Shown piece by piece: positions 25,530-33,430 of a stretch of DNA of 41,989 bases. Below the pieces are notes generated by a model. The model was not told the origin of the DNA, ran no database searches, and worked only from the letters and a program-made list of their open reading frames with translations. This stretch comes from JAFGJU01 sp964570935 (lineage in GTDB: Bacteria > Eisenbacteria > RBG-16-71-46 > JAFGJU01), in contig CAZMZP010000004.1 in the NCBI GenBank assembly GCA_964570935.1, forward strand, positions 1 to 41,989, given 5' to 3'. Numbering within the stretch: position 1 is the stretch's first letter; each line of letters begins with the position of its first letter. Both the position numbers and the translations under genes were made by a program.

Positions 25530-26617
25530 GGCAGGACGACAAAGAGCGGAAGACGAGCGACGTCCCGCGCACGGTGGACTGGACCGGAGCGGCAGTCAGA
25601 ATAATCGACCAGACCGCGCTTCCCGCGGAGCTCAAGTACCTTGAGCTCAACTCCGCGGAAGAGGTGGCCGAGGCCATACGTAAGCTGAAGGTCCGCGGGG
25701 CTCCGGCCATAGGCGTTGTGGCCGCGCTGGGCGTGGCCGTGGCAGTCCGTGACTGCGCGGATTCAGCGCTGGAGGATACGGCCCTCGAGGCCATCGGGCT
25801 CCTGGCCGGGACGAGACCCACGGCCGTGAACCTCTCCTGGGCTCTGAAGAGGATGAGGAAGGCCCTGGATTCCGCCGCCGGCGATGGCGCCGGCGGGCGC
25901 GCGGCCGCGAACGCTGCGACAATCGAACCCGCAGCCGCGGCGCGGGAGAGACTTCTGAGCGAAGCGCTGGACATCATGGAAGAGGACAGGGAGCTTTGCG
26001 CGAGAATGGGCCGGAACGGCGAAGCGCTGCTCAGGGACGGCGACACCGTCCTCACGCACTGTAACGCGGGCGCGCTGGCCACGGCAGGCGTGGGCACGGC
26101 GCTGGCCGTCGTCTACGCGGCGGTCGAGAACGGCAAGCAGATACGAGTCATCGCGGACGAGACAAGGCCGCTCCTGCAGGGGGCGCGGCTCACGGCGTGG
26201 GAGCTGGTCGCGCGCGGCATCGACGTCACGGTCATCTGCGATTCGGCCGCTGCCTGGATGATGAAGCAGGGAAGAGTGAGCTGCGTCCTGGTCGGAGCCG
26301 ACAGAGTGGCGGCGAACGGCGACGTGGCCAACAAAATCGGGTCCTATTCACTGGCAGTCGTGGCCAGGGAGCACGGCGTCCCTTTCTATGTCGTCTGCCC
26401 GTATTCGACTATCGACCTTTCCCTGCACGACGGGACGGGCATCCCGATCGAGGTCAGGGCCGGGGACGAGGTGGCGTTGTTCTGCGGGAACCGCACGGTA
26501 CCCGTGGGAGCCCGGACGGAGAACCCGGCGTTTGACGTCGTGCCCAGCCGGTTCGTTTCTGCCATAATCACCGAAAAGGGCGTTATCAAGCCTCCGTACG
26601 AGGGACGGCTGGCCTGA
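25526..26617 (+). CDS. mtnA: S-methyl-5-thioribose-1-phosphate isomerase
   Basis: Isomerises methylthioribose-1-phosphate to the ribulose form in methionine salvage. The 363-aa protein belongs to the aIF2B/MtnA superfamily and has the isomerase residues: RGAPAIG near the N terminus, Cys179 in THCNAGALAT, and Asp259 in GADRVAANGDVANKIG. Related ribose-1,5-bisphosphate isomerases or eIF2B-like proteins are the alternatives, but the Cys/Asp pair and length favour MtnA. GTG 25526 overlaps the upstream stop (GTGA), and GGAGG sits just upstream. No other salvage gene (mtnB, mtnC, mtnP) is in the window. An Ala/Gly-rich insertion occurs around residues 112-138. Confidence 0.93.
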   Translation: MRQDDKERKTSDVPRTVDWTGAAVRIIDQTALPAELKYLELNSAEEVAEAIRKLKVRGAPAIGVVAALGVAVAVRDCADSALEDTALEAIGLLAGTRPTAVNLSWALKRMRKALDSAAGDGAGGRAAANAATIEPAAAARERLLSEALDIMEEDRELCARMGRNGEALLRDGDTVLTHCNAGALATAGVGTALAVVYAAVENGKQIRVIADETRPLLQGARLTAWELVARGIDVTVICDSAAAWMMKQGRVSCVLVGADRVAANGDVANKIGSYSLAVVAREHGVPFYVVCPYSTIDLSLHDGTGIPIEVRAGDEVALFCGNRTVPVGARTENPAFDVVPSRFVSAIITEKGVIKPPYEGRLA

Positions 26618-26647
26618 CGGGCAGAAGCGCAATTCGCGACTATTGTG

Positions 26648-26676
26648 TTGACAGGCCTTGCATTGGCTAGTAGAAT
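26648..26676 (+). promoter_or_regulatory. Near-consensus sigma-70 promoter of rplM-rpsI
   Basis: TTGACA (26648-26653) and TAGAAT (26671-26676) are separated by exactly 17 bp. Transcription should start near 26682, giving a leader of about 105 nt that contains the hairpin described next. Confidence 0.9.
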
Positions 26677-26679
26677 TCG

Positions 26680-26712
26680 AAGATTGCGCGGCCTCTGTGG
26701 GCCGCGCATCTT
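26680..26712 (+). promoter_or_regulatory. Long hairpin at the 5' end of the rplM-rpsI leader
   Basis: AAGAT (26680-26684), a bulged T, then GCGCGGCC (26686-26693) pair with GGCCGCGC (26700-26707) and ATCTT (26708-26712): 13 bp around the loop TCTGTG. It is not followed by a T tract and lies about 75 nt before the start codon. Ribosomal protein L13 operons are autoregulated through leaders in other bacteria; a similar role here is an inference. It may equally stabilise the transcript 5' end. Confidence 0.6.
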
Positions 26713-26787
26713 GAATGGCCGTCGGGGAGAAGACCCCGGGGTGGTCGTAAGTCGAAATTCCATATGAAGTTGTGAGGTGTTTTGTTA

Positions 26788-27228
26788 ATGAGGACAGTTT
26801 TCGTAAAGAGGGAGAATGTTCCAGCGGAGTGGCTGGTTGTTGACGCGGCCGGTATGACTCTCGGCAGGCTCTCCAGCCGCATAGCGCACGCGCTCATGGG
26901 CAAGGGGAAGCCTGAGTTCAGCCGCCAGTCGGACGTCGGCGATCACGTCGTCGTCATCAATGCGGAGAAGGTGCACCTGACGGGCAGCAAAGCTGAGACG
27001 AAGACTTACTTCAGATTCAGCGGTTATCCCGGCGGAGCGAAGTTCACGTCGTTCAAGGAGCTCATCGAGAAGGACCCGGCAGAGGTGCTGATGCACGCCG
27101 TCAAGGGGATGCTTCCTCACAACCGGCTCGGAAGGAAGTTGTTCAAGAAGCTCCACGTTTACAAGGGGCCCAGCCATCCCCACTCGGCTCAGAACCCCAG
27201 GACCTGGAGTCCGGGGAAATTGACGTAG
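26788..27228 (+). CDS. rplM: 50S ribosomal protein L13
   Basis: An early-assembly protein of the large subunit. The 146-aa protein carries the L13 features WLVVDAAGMTLGRLSSRIA, GDHVVVINAEKV and GMLPHNRLGRKLFKKLHVYKG (split by eye). ATG 26788 is used with a GAGGTG ribosome-binding site upstream; a TTG two codons earlier is possible but unlikely. rpsI follows 17 bp after its stop, the universal L13-S9 pair. Confidence 0.98.
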   Translation: MRTVFVKRENVPAEWLVVDAAGMTLGRLSSRIAHALMGKGKPEFSRQSDVGDHVVVINAEKVHLTGSKAETKTYFRFSGYPGGAKFTSFKELIEKDPAEVLMHAVKGMLPHNRLGRKLFKKLHVYKGPSHPHSAQNPRTWSPGKLT

Positions 27229-27245
27229 GTTAATGGAGGTTTGTG

Positions 27246-27638
27246 ATGGCGTCCGTAGCTTTCATCGGGACGGGTAGACGAAAGGAAGCGGTGGCCAGGG
27301 TGAGGATCGCCCCGGGCACCGGCCAGAAGTCGGTCAACACGAAGAGTTTTGAAGACTACTTCATGCGTAAGAATCTGGTGACCGAGGCCGAGCAGCCGAT
27401 GGTGGCGACCGGCACTCTGGCCAGGTACGACGTCGTGGTGAGCGTGAACGGCGGGGGCCTCAGCGGCCAGGCCGGCGCGGTCAGCATGGGGATAGCCAGA
27501 GCTCTGAAGTCGGCTCAGCCCGAGCTTGCCGGCGCGCTCCGCAAGGGGGGATTCCTGACGAGGGATTCCAGGATGAAAGAGCGCAAGAAATACGGACAGC
27601 CGGGAGCCCGGAAGAGGTTCCAGTTCTCGAAGAGGTAG
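27246..27638 (+). CDS. rpsI: 30S ribosomal protein S9
   Basis: A small-subunit protein whose C-terminal tail reaches the P-site tRNA. The 130-aa protein shows GTGRRKEAVARVRIAPG at the N terminus and ends KKYGQPGARKRFQFSKR, with the invariant Lys-Arg end. ATG 27246 is 5 nt after GGAGG; the adjacent in-frame GTG is too close. The 109-bp gap to rpsB holds a weak inverted repeat (GGCTC ... GAGCC near 27680-27705), but no terminator. Confidence 0.98.
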   Translation: MASVAFIGTGRRKEAVARVRIAPGTGQKSVNTKSFEDYFMRKNLVTEAEQPMVATGTLARYDVVVSVNGGGLSGQAGAVSMGIARALKSAQPELAGALRKGGFLTRDSRMKERKKYGQPGARKRFQFSKR

Positions 27639-27747
27639 CAGGGAGGCTACCGAACACACACGTCTCCCGGAACTGCGCGGTGGCTCACAGCGCTGCCTGA
27701 GAGCCTTCTGGAGACGGAGGACCAAAACCGCGACGCAAGGAGGAGTG

Positions 27748-28641
27748 ATGTCTCAGATCGGTATGAAGGAGCTGCTCGAGGCGGGCGTGCACTTCGGGCA
27801 TCAGACCAGGCGATGGAATCCGAAGATGAAGGACTACATCTTCATCGAGAGGAGCGGCATCTACATCATCGACCTGCAGCAGACTCTGAAGTGCATAGAG
27901 GAAGCCACAGAGACAATCAGGGGAATTGCAAGGGGCGGCGGCCGCGTGCTCTTCGTCGGCACCAAGAAGCAGGCGAAGGACGCGGTCGTGCAGGAGGCCC
28001 TTCGTTGCGGCATGTTCTACGTCTCCGAGCGCTGGCTGGGCGGTATGCTCACCAACTTCAGGACGATCCGGTCGAACATCAAGAGACTGAAAGAGCTCGA
28101 CAGGATGAGCCAGGACGGCACGTACGAGAAGCTCTCGAAGAAAGAGGTCGCGCAGCTGGAGAAACAGAGACTGCGTCTCGAGAAGATATTCAGCGGCATC
28201 AAGGAGCTGGACGTGCTGCCCAAGCTGCTGTTCATCATCGACACCAAGAAAGAGAAGATCGCTGTTCAGGAAGCGAACAAGCTGAAGATACCCATCGTCG
28301 GGATCGTGGACACCAACTGTGACCCAGACGTCATAGACTACCCCATCCCCGGCAACGACGACGCGATAAGGGCGATACGGCTGTTCTGCCGGATGGTCGG
28401 TGACACCGTCATAGAGGGACTGCAGGAGGCCAGCGAGGGCCAGGACGCCGAACTGGCGGCGGCCGCCGACAAGGCGGGGACCGACGGCGGCGAAGGTGTC
28501 GCCGAGACAGCCGGAGCCGAGGCCGTGGCCGCGAAGGCGCAGCACGAAGCGAGAAAGCCTCGCGGTGAGGCGACGGCGCAGGGCGCCAGGCCGCCCAGAA
28601 GGGACAAGAGAACGAACCCGGAGGCTGTGGATGGAAATTAG
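27748..28641 (+). CDS. rpsB: 30S ribosomal protein S2 with extended C-terminal tail
   Basis: A small-subunit protein needed for S1 recruitment. Residues 1 to about 230 match S2 throughout: LLEAGVHFGHQTRRWNPKM, YIIDLQQT, VLFVGTKKQA, RWLGGMLTNFRTI, and PIVGIVDTNCDPD. The 297-aa protein then has a tail of about 60 residues rich in Ala, Glu, Gly and Lys that goes beyond the E. coli length (241 aa). AAGGAGGAG precedes the start closely, so either GTG 27745 or ATG 27748 could initiate. The last 11 bp overlap the tsf start. Confidence 0.97.
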   Translation: MSQIGMKELLEAGVHFGHQTRRWNPKMKDYIFIERSGIYIIDLQQTLKCIEEATETIRGIARGGGRVLFVGTKKQAKDAVVQEALRCGMFYVSERWLGGMLTNFRTIRSNIKRLKELDRMSQDGTYEKLSKKEVAQLEKQRLRLEKIFSGIKELDVLPKLLFIIDTKKEKIAVQEANKLKIPIVGIVDTNCDPDVIDYPIPGNDDAIRAIRLFCRMVGDTVIEGLQEASEGQDAELAAAADKAGTDGGEGVAETAGAEAVAAKAQHEARKPRGEATAQGARPPRRDKRTNPEAVDGN

Positions 28642-29230
28642 CACCGAGTTGATAAGAGAGCTCAGGGAGAGGACCGGGGCGGGGATGATGGACTGCAAGA
28701 AGGCCCTCACCGAGTGCAGCTGCGACTTGGAAAAAGCCATAGAGCATCTTCGCAAGACGGGAATAGCGGCCGCGGCCAAGAAGGCGTCCAGAGTCGCGTC
28801 GGAAGGCCTCGTGGAGGCCTACATACATCCGGGCAACAGAGTCGGCGCCATCGTTGAAGTGAACTGCGAGACCGACTTCGTTGCCAGGACGTGCGACTTC
28901 AAGGCGTTGGTGCGTGACGTGGCCATGCAGGTCGTCGCCAGCGAACCGCTGGTGGTTTTGCGCGACCAGGTGCCGGCGGACGTGCTCGAGAAGGAGAAGG
29001 AAATTCTGGCGGCTCAGATCAAGGATTCGGGCAAACCGCCGCAGGTGATAGAGAAGATCGTGCAGGGGCGGCTCGACAAGTTCTACAAGGAGAACTGTCT
29101 GATGGAGCAGGTCTTCATCAAAGACCCGAAGAAGACCATGGAAGACGTGGTCAAGGAAGCCACCGCCAAGTTCGGTGAGAACATTGTGATTAGGAGATTC
29201 TCGCGTTTCCGTCTGGGCCAGTGTTCCTAG
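28631..29230 (+). CDS. tsf: Elongation factor Ts, short form
   Basis: The guanine-nucleotide exchange factor for EF-Tu. The 199-aa protein begins ISTELIRELRERTGAGMMDCKKAL and contains the exchange motif CETDFVAR. It is the compact type, about 200 aa as in Thermus, lacking part of the core that the 283-aa E. coli protein has. ATG 28631 lies within the end of rpsB, in another frame, so the two genes are translationally coupled. Confidence 0.97.
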   Translation: MEISTELIRELRERTGAGMMDCKKALTECSCDLEKAIEHLRKTGIAAAAKKASRVASEGLVEAYIHPGNRVGAIVEVNCETDFVARTCDFKALVRDVAMQVVASEPLVVLRDQVPADVLEKEKEILAAQIKDSGKPPQVIEKIVQGRLDKFYKENCLMEQVFIKDPKKTMEDVVKEATAKFGENIVIRRFSRFRLGQCS

Positions 29231-29241
29231 CAGGCGCGTAG

Positions 29242-29961
29242 ATGCCTAAGATCCGATACGAACGAATACTCCTCAAGCTCAGCGGGCAGATCCTCGCCGG
29301 CGAGAGAGGGCATGGGATCTCTCAGAGCCGGCTTGCCGCTCTGGGCTCCGAGATTGCCGAGATCGCCGGCCTGGGTGTCCAGGTCGGTGTCGTCGTTGGC
29401 GGCGGCAACATCTTCAGGGGCTCCGAGGCGGAACACAGCGGCATGGACAGGGTCAACGCCGACTACATGGGCATGCTCGCCACCATCATCAACGCCCTCG
29501 CCATCCAGGACCACCTCGAAAAACGCGGCCTTCAGACAAGAGTGCTCTCGGCCATCACCATGGCCCAACTGGCGGAGCCCTACATCAGGCGGAGAGCCGT
29601 CAGGCATCTGGAGAAGGGCCGCGTGACAATAATGGCGGGTGGCACGGGCAACCCCTACTTCACGACCGACACGGCGGCAGTGCTGCGAGCCATAGAAATC
29701 GGCGCGCAGGTGCTGCTCAAGGCCACAAGGGTCAAGGGTGTCTACACGGCCGACCCGGCCAAGGACCCGAACGCGGTGTTCCTGGAGAGGGTGGGCTACA
29801 TGGACGTCCTGAACAGGGGACTCAGGGTGATGGATTCCACCGCCATAACGCTCTGCATGGAGAACAGGCTGCCCATAGTCGTGTTCGACGTGAACACTCC
29901 GGGCAACTTCAAGAAGGCAGTTTTCGGTGAGACTGTCGGGACTCTAGTCGGAGAGTGCTAG
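29242..29961 (+). CDS. pyrH: Uridylate kinase (UMP kinase)
   Basis: Phosphorylates UMP to UDP in pyrimidine nucleotide synthesis; bacterial enzymes are hexamers of the amino-acid-kinase fold. The 239-aa protein has LLKLSGQILAGE with the phosphate-binding Lys, GGGNIFRG, the GGTGNPYFTTDTAA loop, and KATRVKGVYTADP. It lies 11 bp after tsf and 1 bp before frr, in the conserved rpsB-tsf-pyrH-frr order. Confidence 0.98.
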   Translation: MPKIRYERILLKLSGQILAGERGHGISQSRLAALGSEIAEIAGLGVQVGVVVGGGNIFRGSEAEHSGMDRVNADYMGMLATIINALAIQDHLEKRGLQTRVLSAITMAQLAEPYIRRRAVRHLEKGRVTIMAGGTGNPYFTTDTAAVLRAIEIGAQVLLKATRVKGVYTADPAKDPNAVFLERVGYMDVLNRGLRVMDSTAITLCMENRLPIVVFDVNTPGNFKKAVFGETVGTLVGEC

Positions 29962-29962
29962 C

Positions 29963-30520
29963 ATGGACAAACAGGTAATCGCGAGCGTAGAACAGAGAAT
30001 GAGGAAGGCCGTGGAACGTCTGCGGCAGGAGTTGGCCAGTGTGCGTACCGGCAAGGCCACTACGGCTCTCCTCGACCCGATCAGGGTCGAGTACTACGGC
30101 TCTCAGGTGCCGCTGAGCCAGGTGGGCGGACTGAGCGCGCCCGAGCCCAGACTGCTGATCGTGCAGCCGTGGGACAAGGCGCTGGTCGGGGAGATCGCGA
30201 AGGCCATCCAGAAGTCAGACCTCGGGCTGAATCCCATCAGCGACGGCAACGTGCTCAGGATCCCCATACCGCCGCTCAACGAGGAGCGCAGACGCGACCT
30301 CGTGAAAGTGGTGAAGAAGATGGTGGAAGAAGGCCGCGTCGCTGTCAGGAACGTCAGACGCGACGGGAACGAGGAGCTCAAGAAGCTGCAGAAGGACAAG
30401 AAGATCTCCGAAGACGCCGAGAAGAAATCGCAGGCCGAGGTCCAGAAACTGACCGACAAGCACATCGCGCAGATGGACGAGCTGCTCTCGAAGAAGGAAG
30501 CCGAGATCATGGAGGTGTAG
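29963..30520 (+). CDS. frr: Ribosome recycling factor
   Basis: Splits post-termination ribosomes with EF-G. The 185-aa protein is full length, with the conserved N-terminal LRTG-type segment (LASVRTGKATTALLDPIRVEYYG in two parts), PEPRLLIVQPWD, LNPISDGNVLRIPIPPL, and the RRDGNEELKKL helix. It ends the translation-gene run; a strong hairpin terminator follows at 30566. Confidence 0.98.
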   Translation: MDKQVIASVEQRMRKAVERLRQELASVRTGKATTALLDPIRVEYYGSQVPLSQVGGLSAPEPRLLIVQPWDKALVGEIAKAIQKSDLGLNPISDGNVLRIPIPPLNEERRRDLVKVVKKMVEEGRVAVRNVRRDGNEELKKLQKDKKISEDAEKKSQAEVQKLTDKHIAQMDELLSKKEAEIMEV

Positions 30521-30565
30521 GGGCGGCCCGAGCGACGGGAGCGGCTTCTTTTGTGCGTCACCTTG

Positions 30566-30597
30566 GCGGCTGGCAGTTCGAAGGCCAGCCGCGTTTT
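30566..30597 (+). terminator. Intrinsic terminator after frr
   Basis: GCGGCTGGC (30566-30574) pairs perfectly with GCCAGCCGC (30584-30592) around a 9-nt loop, followed by G and TTTT. It separates the ribosomal and translation genes from the lipid and isoprenoid genes beginning at 30629, although it lies only 32 bp before the uppS start. Confidence 0.8.
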
Positions 30598-30628
30598 GTG
30601 AACGGAAAGTCCCGGGGAGTGAAGGCGT

Positions 30629-31378
30629 TTGAGGAAGACAGGACCTGACGACACCGCCGACAGAATCAAGCGCGACGGGAGCGTCCCGAGGCACGTGGCC
30701 GTCATAATGGACGGCAACGGAAGATGGGCCAGGCGCCGGGGATTGCCCCGCATACACGGCCACAGGGCGGGGCGCAAGGCGGTGCGGGAAGCGGTCGAGG
30801 GATGCGTGGAGCTGGGCGTCGAGGTGCTCACCCTCTACACTTTCTCGGTTGAAAACTGGAGCCGGCCGCGGGCGGAGGTTGCCGCCTTGATGCGGTTTCT
30901 GGAGCAGACTTTGAGAGAAGAGCGCGCGGAACTTAGGGAGAGCAACGTCAGGCTGGGGGCGATCGGTCGCCTGGCGGACCTGCCGGACCGGGTGCAGGCC
31001 ACGCTGGCGGAGACCATCGATTTTCTGAAGGGAGGCAGGGGCCTCCTTCTCAACCTGGCCATAAGCTACGGAGGCCGGGCCGAGATAGTGGACGCGGTGA
31101 AGAAGATTGTGGCCGAGACCCGGGAGCGGACGAGGGGCCCGCACGACGTCGACGAGCGCCTGTTCGAGAGCCATCTGTACACGGCGGGGCTGCCGGACCC
31201 GGACCTCTTGATCCGGACCAGCGGCGAGCTCAGAATCAGCAATTTCCTGCTCTGGCAGTTGGCCTACTCCGAGATATGGGTGACCGACACGCTCTGGCCA
31301 GATTTCAGGAAGAAGCACCTGTTCGAGGCGGTCAGGGATTATCAGAAGAGGGACCGTCGGTTCGGGAAGGTGGACTGA
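30629..31378 (+). CDS. uppS: Isoprenyl transferase (undecaprenyl diphosphate synthase)
   Basis: A cis-prenyltransferase that makes the C55 lipid carrier for peptidoglycan and LPS. The 249-aa protein has the catalytic MDGNGRWA near residue 28, the HRAG motif, LYTFSVENWSRP, and the C-terminal DLLIRTSGELRISNF and WQLAYSE region. TTG 30629 is taken as start with GGGGAG about 10 nt upstream; no nearby ATG gives a full N terminus. It is followed by cdsA and dxr, the usual lipid cluster. Confidence 0.96.
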   Translation: MRKTGPDDTADRIKRDGSVPRHVAVIMDGNGRWARRRGLPRIHGHRAGRKAVREAVEGCVELGVEVLTLYTFSVENWSRPRAEVAALMRFLEQTLREERAELRESNVRLGAIGRLADLPDRVQATLAETIDFLKGGRGLLLNLAISYGGRAEIVDAVKKIVAETRERTRGPHDVDERLFESHLYTAGLPDPDLLIRTSGELRISNFLLWQLAYSEIWVTDTLWPDFRKKHLFEAVRDYQKRDRRFGKVD

Positions 31379-31380
31379 AG

Positions 31381-32244
31381 TTGAACGAGTTTCTTCAGAC
31401 AGTGGGTCGTGTGAAGGAGAACAGGTCCTTTCGCGTGAGATTCCTGATGGCCGTGATATTCGTCCCGCTCCTCATCTTGATTTCGGCCGAGGGGCGGTTC
31501 TATTTCTTGGCCTTAGTGGACGTGATTCTTCTTTTCAGCATCCTGGAGTTCTACCGGATGATGAGAAAGGCCGGCTACCAGGCATACAGGGCGATCGGCG
31601 TTGGAACGACTCTGGTGCTGACCTGGTACGTATATTTCAGGAGCGAGCTTTACTCCGACTTCCTTCTGACTGCCGCCCTGGTGCTGATAGCCACTCTGGA
31701 GCTGTTCCGCGAGGGCGAGCGCTTCTCGGTGAAACACATGGCCGTGACCATCTTCGGAGTCCTCTACGTGGGATGGCTTGGAGGGCACCTCGTGTCTCTC
31801 CGCGAGCTGCCGCTCAGGTTCGGCACGGACTACAGCGACGGCGCCAGGTACGCCTTCCTGCCGTTCTTTCTGGCCTGGACCTCCGACACGGCCGCCTACC
31901 TCGGCGGCAGGTTCTTCGGGAAGACGAAGCTGTTCCCGAGGGTGAGCCCGGGCAAATCGGTCGAAGGTTCGCTATCCGCACTGATCACAGCTCCGTTCTT
32001 GGCCTGGCTGGCCAAGCTGACTTTCGCTCCCTTCCTGAGCGTCCCGGACGTCTTCGCCCTGGGTCTGATCGCGTGCGTGGCGTCCCAGCTTGGTGACCTC
32101 GTGGAGTCGATGATAAAGAGGGAGGCGGACGTGAAGGATTCCTCCAACATGATACCCGGACACGGCGGGCTCCTGGACAGGTTCGACAGCCTCTTCTTCG
32201 CCGCGCCGGCCGTGTACTACTACCTCGCCATCGCAGTGTTGTGA
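31381..32244 (+). CDS. cdsA: Phosphatidate cytidylyltransferase
   Basis: Forms CDP-diacylglycerol from CTP and phosphatidate in the inner membrane. The 287-aa protein has about eight hydrophobic segments and ends with the family signature SQLGDLVESMIKREADVKD followed by PGHGGLLDRFD. The TTG start at 31381 lies 2 bp after the uppS stop. An in-frame extension would run well into uppS and has no hydrophobic N terminus. Its stop is 20 bp before the chosen dxr ATG. Confidence 0.95.
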   Translation: MNEFLQTVGRVKENRSFRVRFLMAVIFVPLLILISAEGRFYFLALVDVILLFSILEFYRMMRKAGYQAYRAIGVGTTLVLTWYVYFRSELYSDFLLTAALVLIATLELFREGERFSVKHMAVTIFGVLYVGWLGGHLVSLRELPLRFGTDYSDGARYAFLPFFLAWTSDTAAYLGGRFFGKTKLFPRVSPGKSVEGSLSALITAPFLAWLAKLTFAPFLSVPDVFALGLIACVASQLGDLVESMIKREADVKDSSNMIPGHGGLLDRFDSLFFAAPAVYYYLAIAVL

Positions 32245-32264
32245 GCCTCCCGAAGGGATCAGGC

Positions 32265-33419
32265 ATGACCAGCGTCGTCGTTCTCGGAAGCACCGGCTCG
32301 ATTGGCGGAAACTGCCTTTCCGTCGTCAGAGACAACTTGTCCCGCTTCAAGGTCATCGGACTGGCCGCGTGGTCGAACATAGACGCCCTGGCGGAACAGG
32401 TTAGGGAATTCGCGCCCGAAGTGGTTTCGGTCGGCGACGCGGCGGCCGGAGCGGAGTTCTCGCGGCGGTACTCGTTCCCGGGACTCACCGTGCTTGGCGG
32501 GCCAGAGGGGCTGAGAGAGCTTTCCTCGTTGCGGACCGTGGACGTGGTCGTGAACGGCCTCGTTGGTGCCTGCGGATTGGTGCCGACTCTCGAGGCCGTG
32601 AAAGCGGGGAAGCGGGTCGCCCTGGCCAACAAGGAGTCCATCGTGCTGGCCGGAGAAATCGTGATGAACGCGGCGGCGGAGTACGGCGCCACGGTGCTGC
32701 CTGTGGACAGCGAGCACAGCGGGGTTCATCAGTGCGTGTCCGGGAGGAACGGCGAGGTGAGGAGGATCGTGCTGACTGCCTCCGGCGGGCCGTTTCTGGG
32801 CAGGAGCACGGACCAACTCCGGGACGTCACGCCCGAGGACGTCATGCGCCACCCCGTCTGGAAGATGGGGCGGCGGATATGCGCCGACAGCGCGACTCTG
32901 CTGAACAAGGGCTTTGAGGTCATCGAGGCGCGATGGCTGTTCGGAGTCGAGCTCGAGAAGATAGGCGTCCTGATACACCCGCAGTGCGCGGTGCACTCCC
33001 TGGTCGAGTTCGGCGACGGCACCACCCTGGCGCAGATAAGCCGGCCCGACATGAGAATCCCCATTCTGTACGCAATGTCGTACCCCGAGAGGCTTCCTGG
33101 ACCGCTTCCGGCGTGCGACCTGTCTCTGGCCGGGCCGCTCGTTTTCTCGGAGCCCGACCTGGACCAGTTTCCGTGCCTGCGCCTGGCGTACGCGGCCGCG
33201 GCGGAGGGCGGAACACGGCCCGCCCAACTGAACGCGGCGGACGAAGTGGCCGTGAGGGCCTTTTTCGAAAGAGACATACACTTCACGGACATCCCCGCGG
33301 TCCTGGAGAAATCCCTGGAGCGATTGAAGGCTGGACCGGCGCGGTCCGTCGAGGTAATACTGGACGCTGACGCCGAGGCGCGGGACACGGCCCGGCGCGT
33401 GATAGCCGAACTCAGTTAG
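32265..33419 (+). CDS. dxr: 1-deoxy-D-xylulose 5-phosphate reductoisomerase
   Basis: The second enzyme of the non-mevalonate (MEP) pathway, which feeds isoprenoid precursors to UppS. The 384-aa protein shows the NADPH site LGSTGSIGGN at the N terminus, ALANKESIV, the substrate and metal site PVDSEHSGVHQC, TASGGPF, and WKMGRRICADSATLLNKG. ATG 32265 directly precedes TSVVVLGSTGS. A GTG at 32241 overlapping the cdsA stop is the alternative. In many genomes rseP follows; here heptose genes do. Confidence 0.97.
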   Translation: MTSVVVLGSTGSIGGNCLSVVRDNLSRFKVIGLAAWSNIDALAEQVREFAPEVVSVGDAAAGAEFSRRYSFPGLTVLGGPEGLRELSSLRTVDVVVNGLVGACGLVPTLEAVKAGKRVALANKESIVLAGEIVMNAAAEYGATVLPVDSEHSGVHQCVSGRNGEVRRIVLTASGGPFLGRSTDQLRDVTPEDVMRHPVWKMGRRICADSATLLNKGFEVIEARWLFGVELEKIGVLIHPQCAVHSLVEFGDGTTLAQISRPDMRIPILYAMSYPERLPGPLPACDLSLAGPLVFSEPDLDQFPCLRLAYAAAAEGGTRPAQLNAADEVAVRAFFERDIHFTDIPAVLEKSLERLKAGPARSVEVILDADAEARDTARRVIAELS

Positions 33420-33430
33420 AAGGAGTGCGT

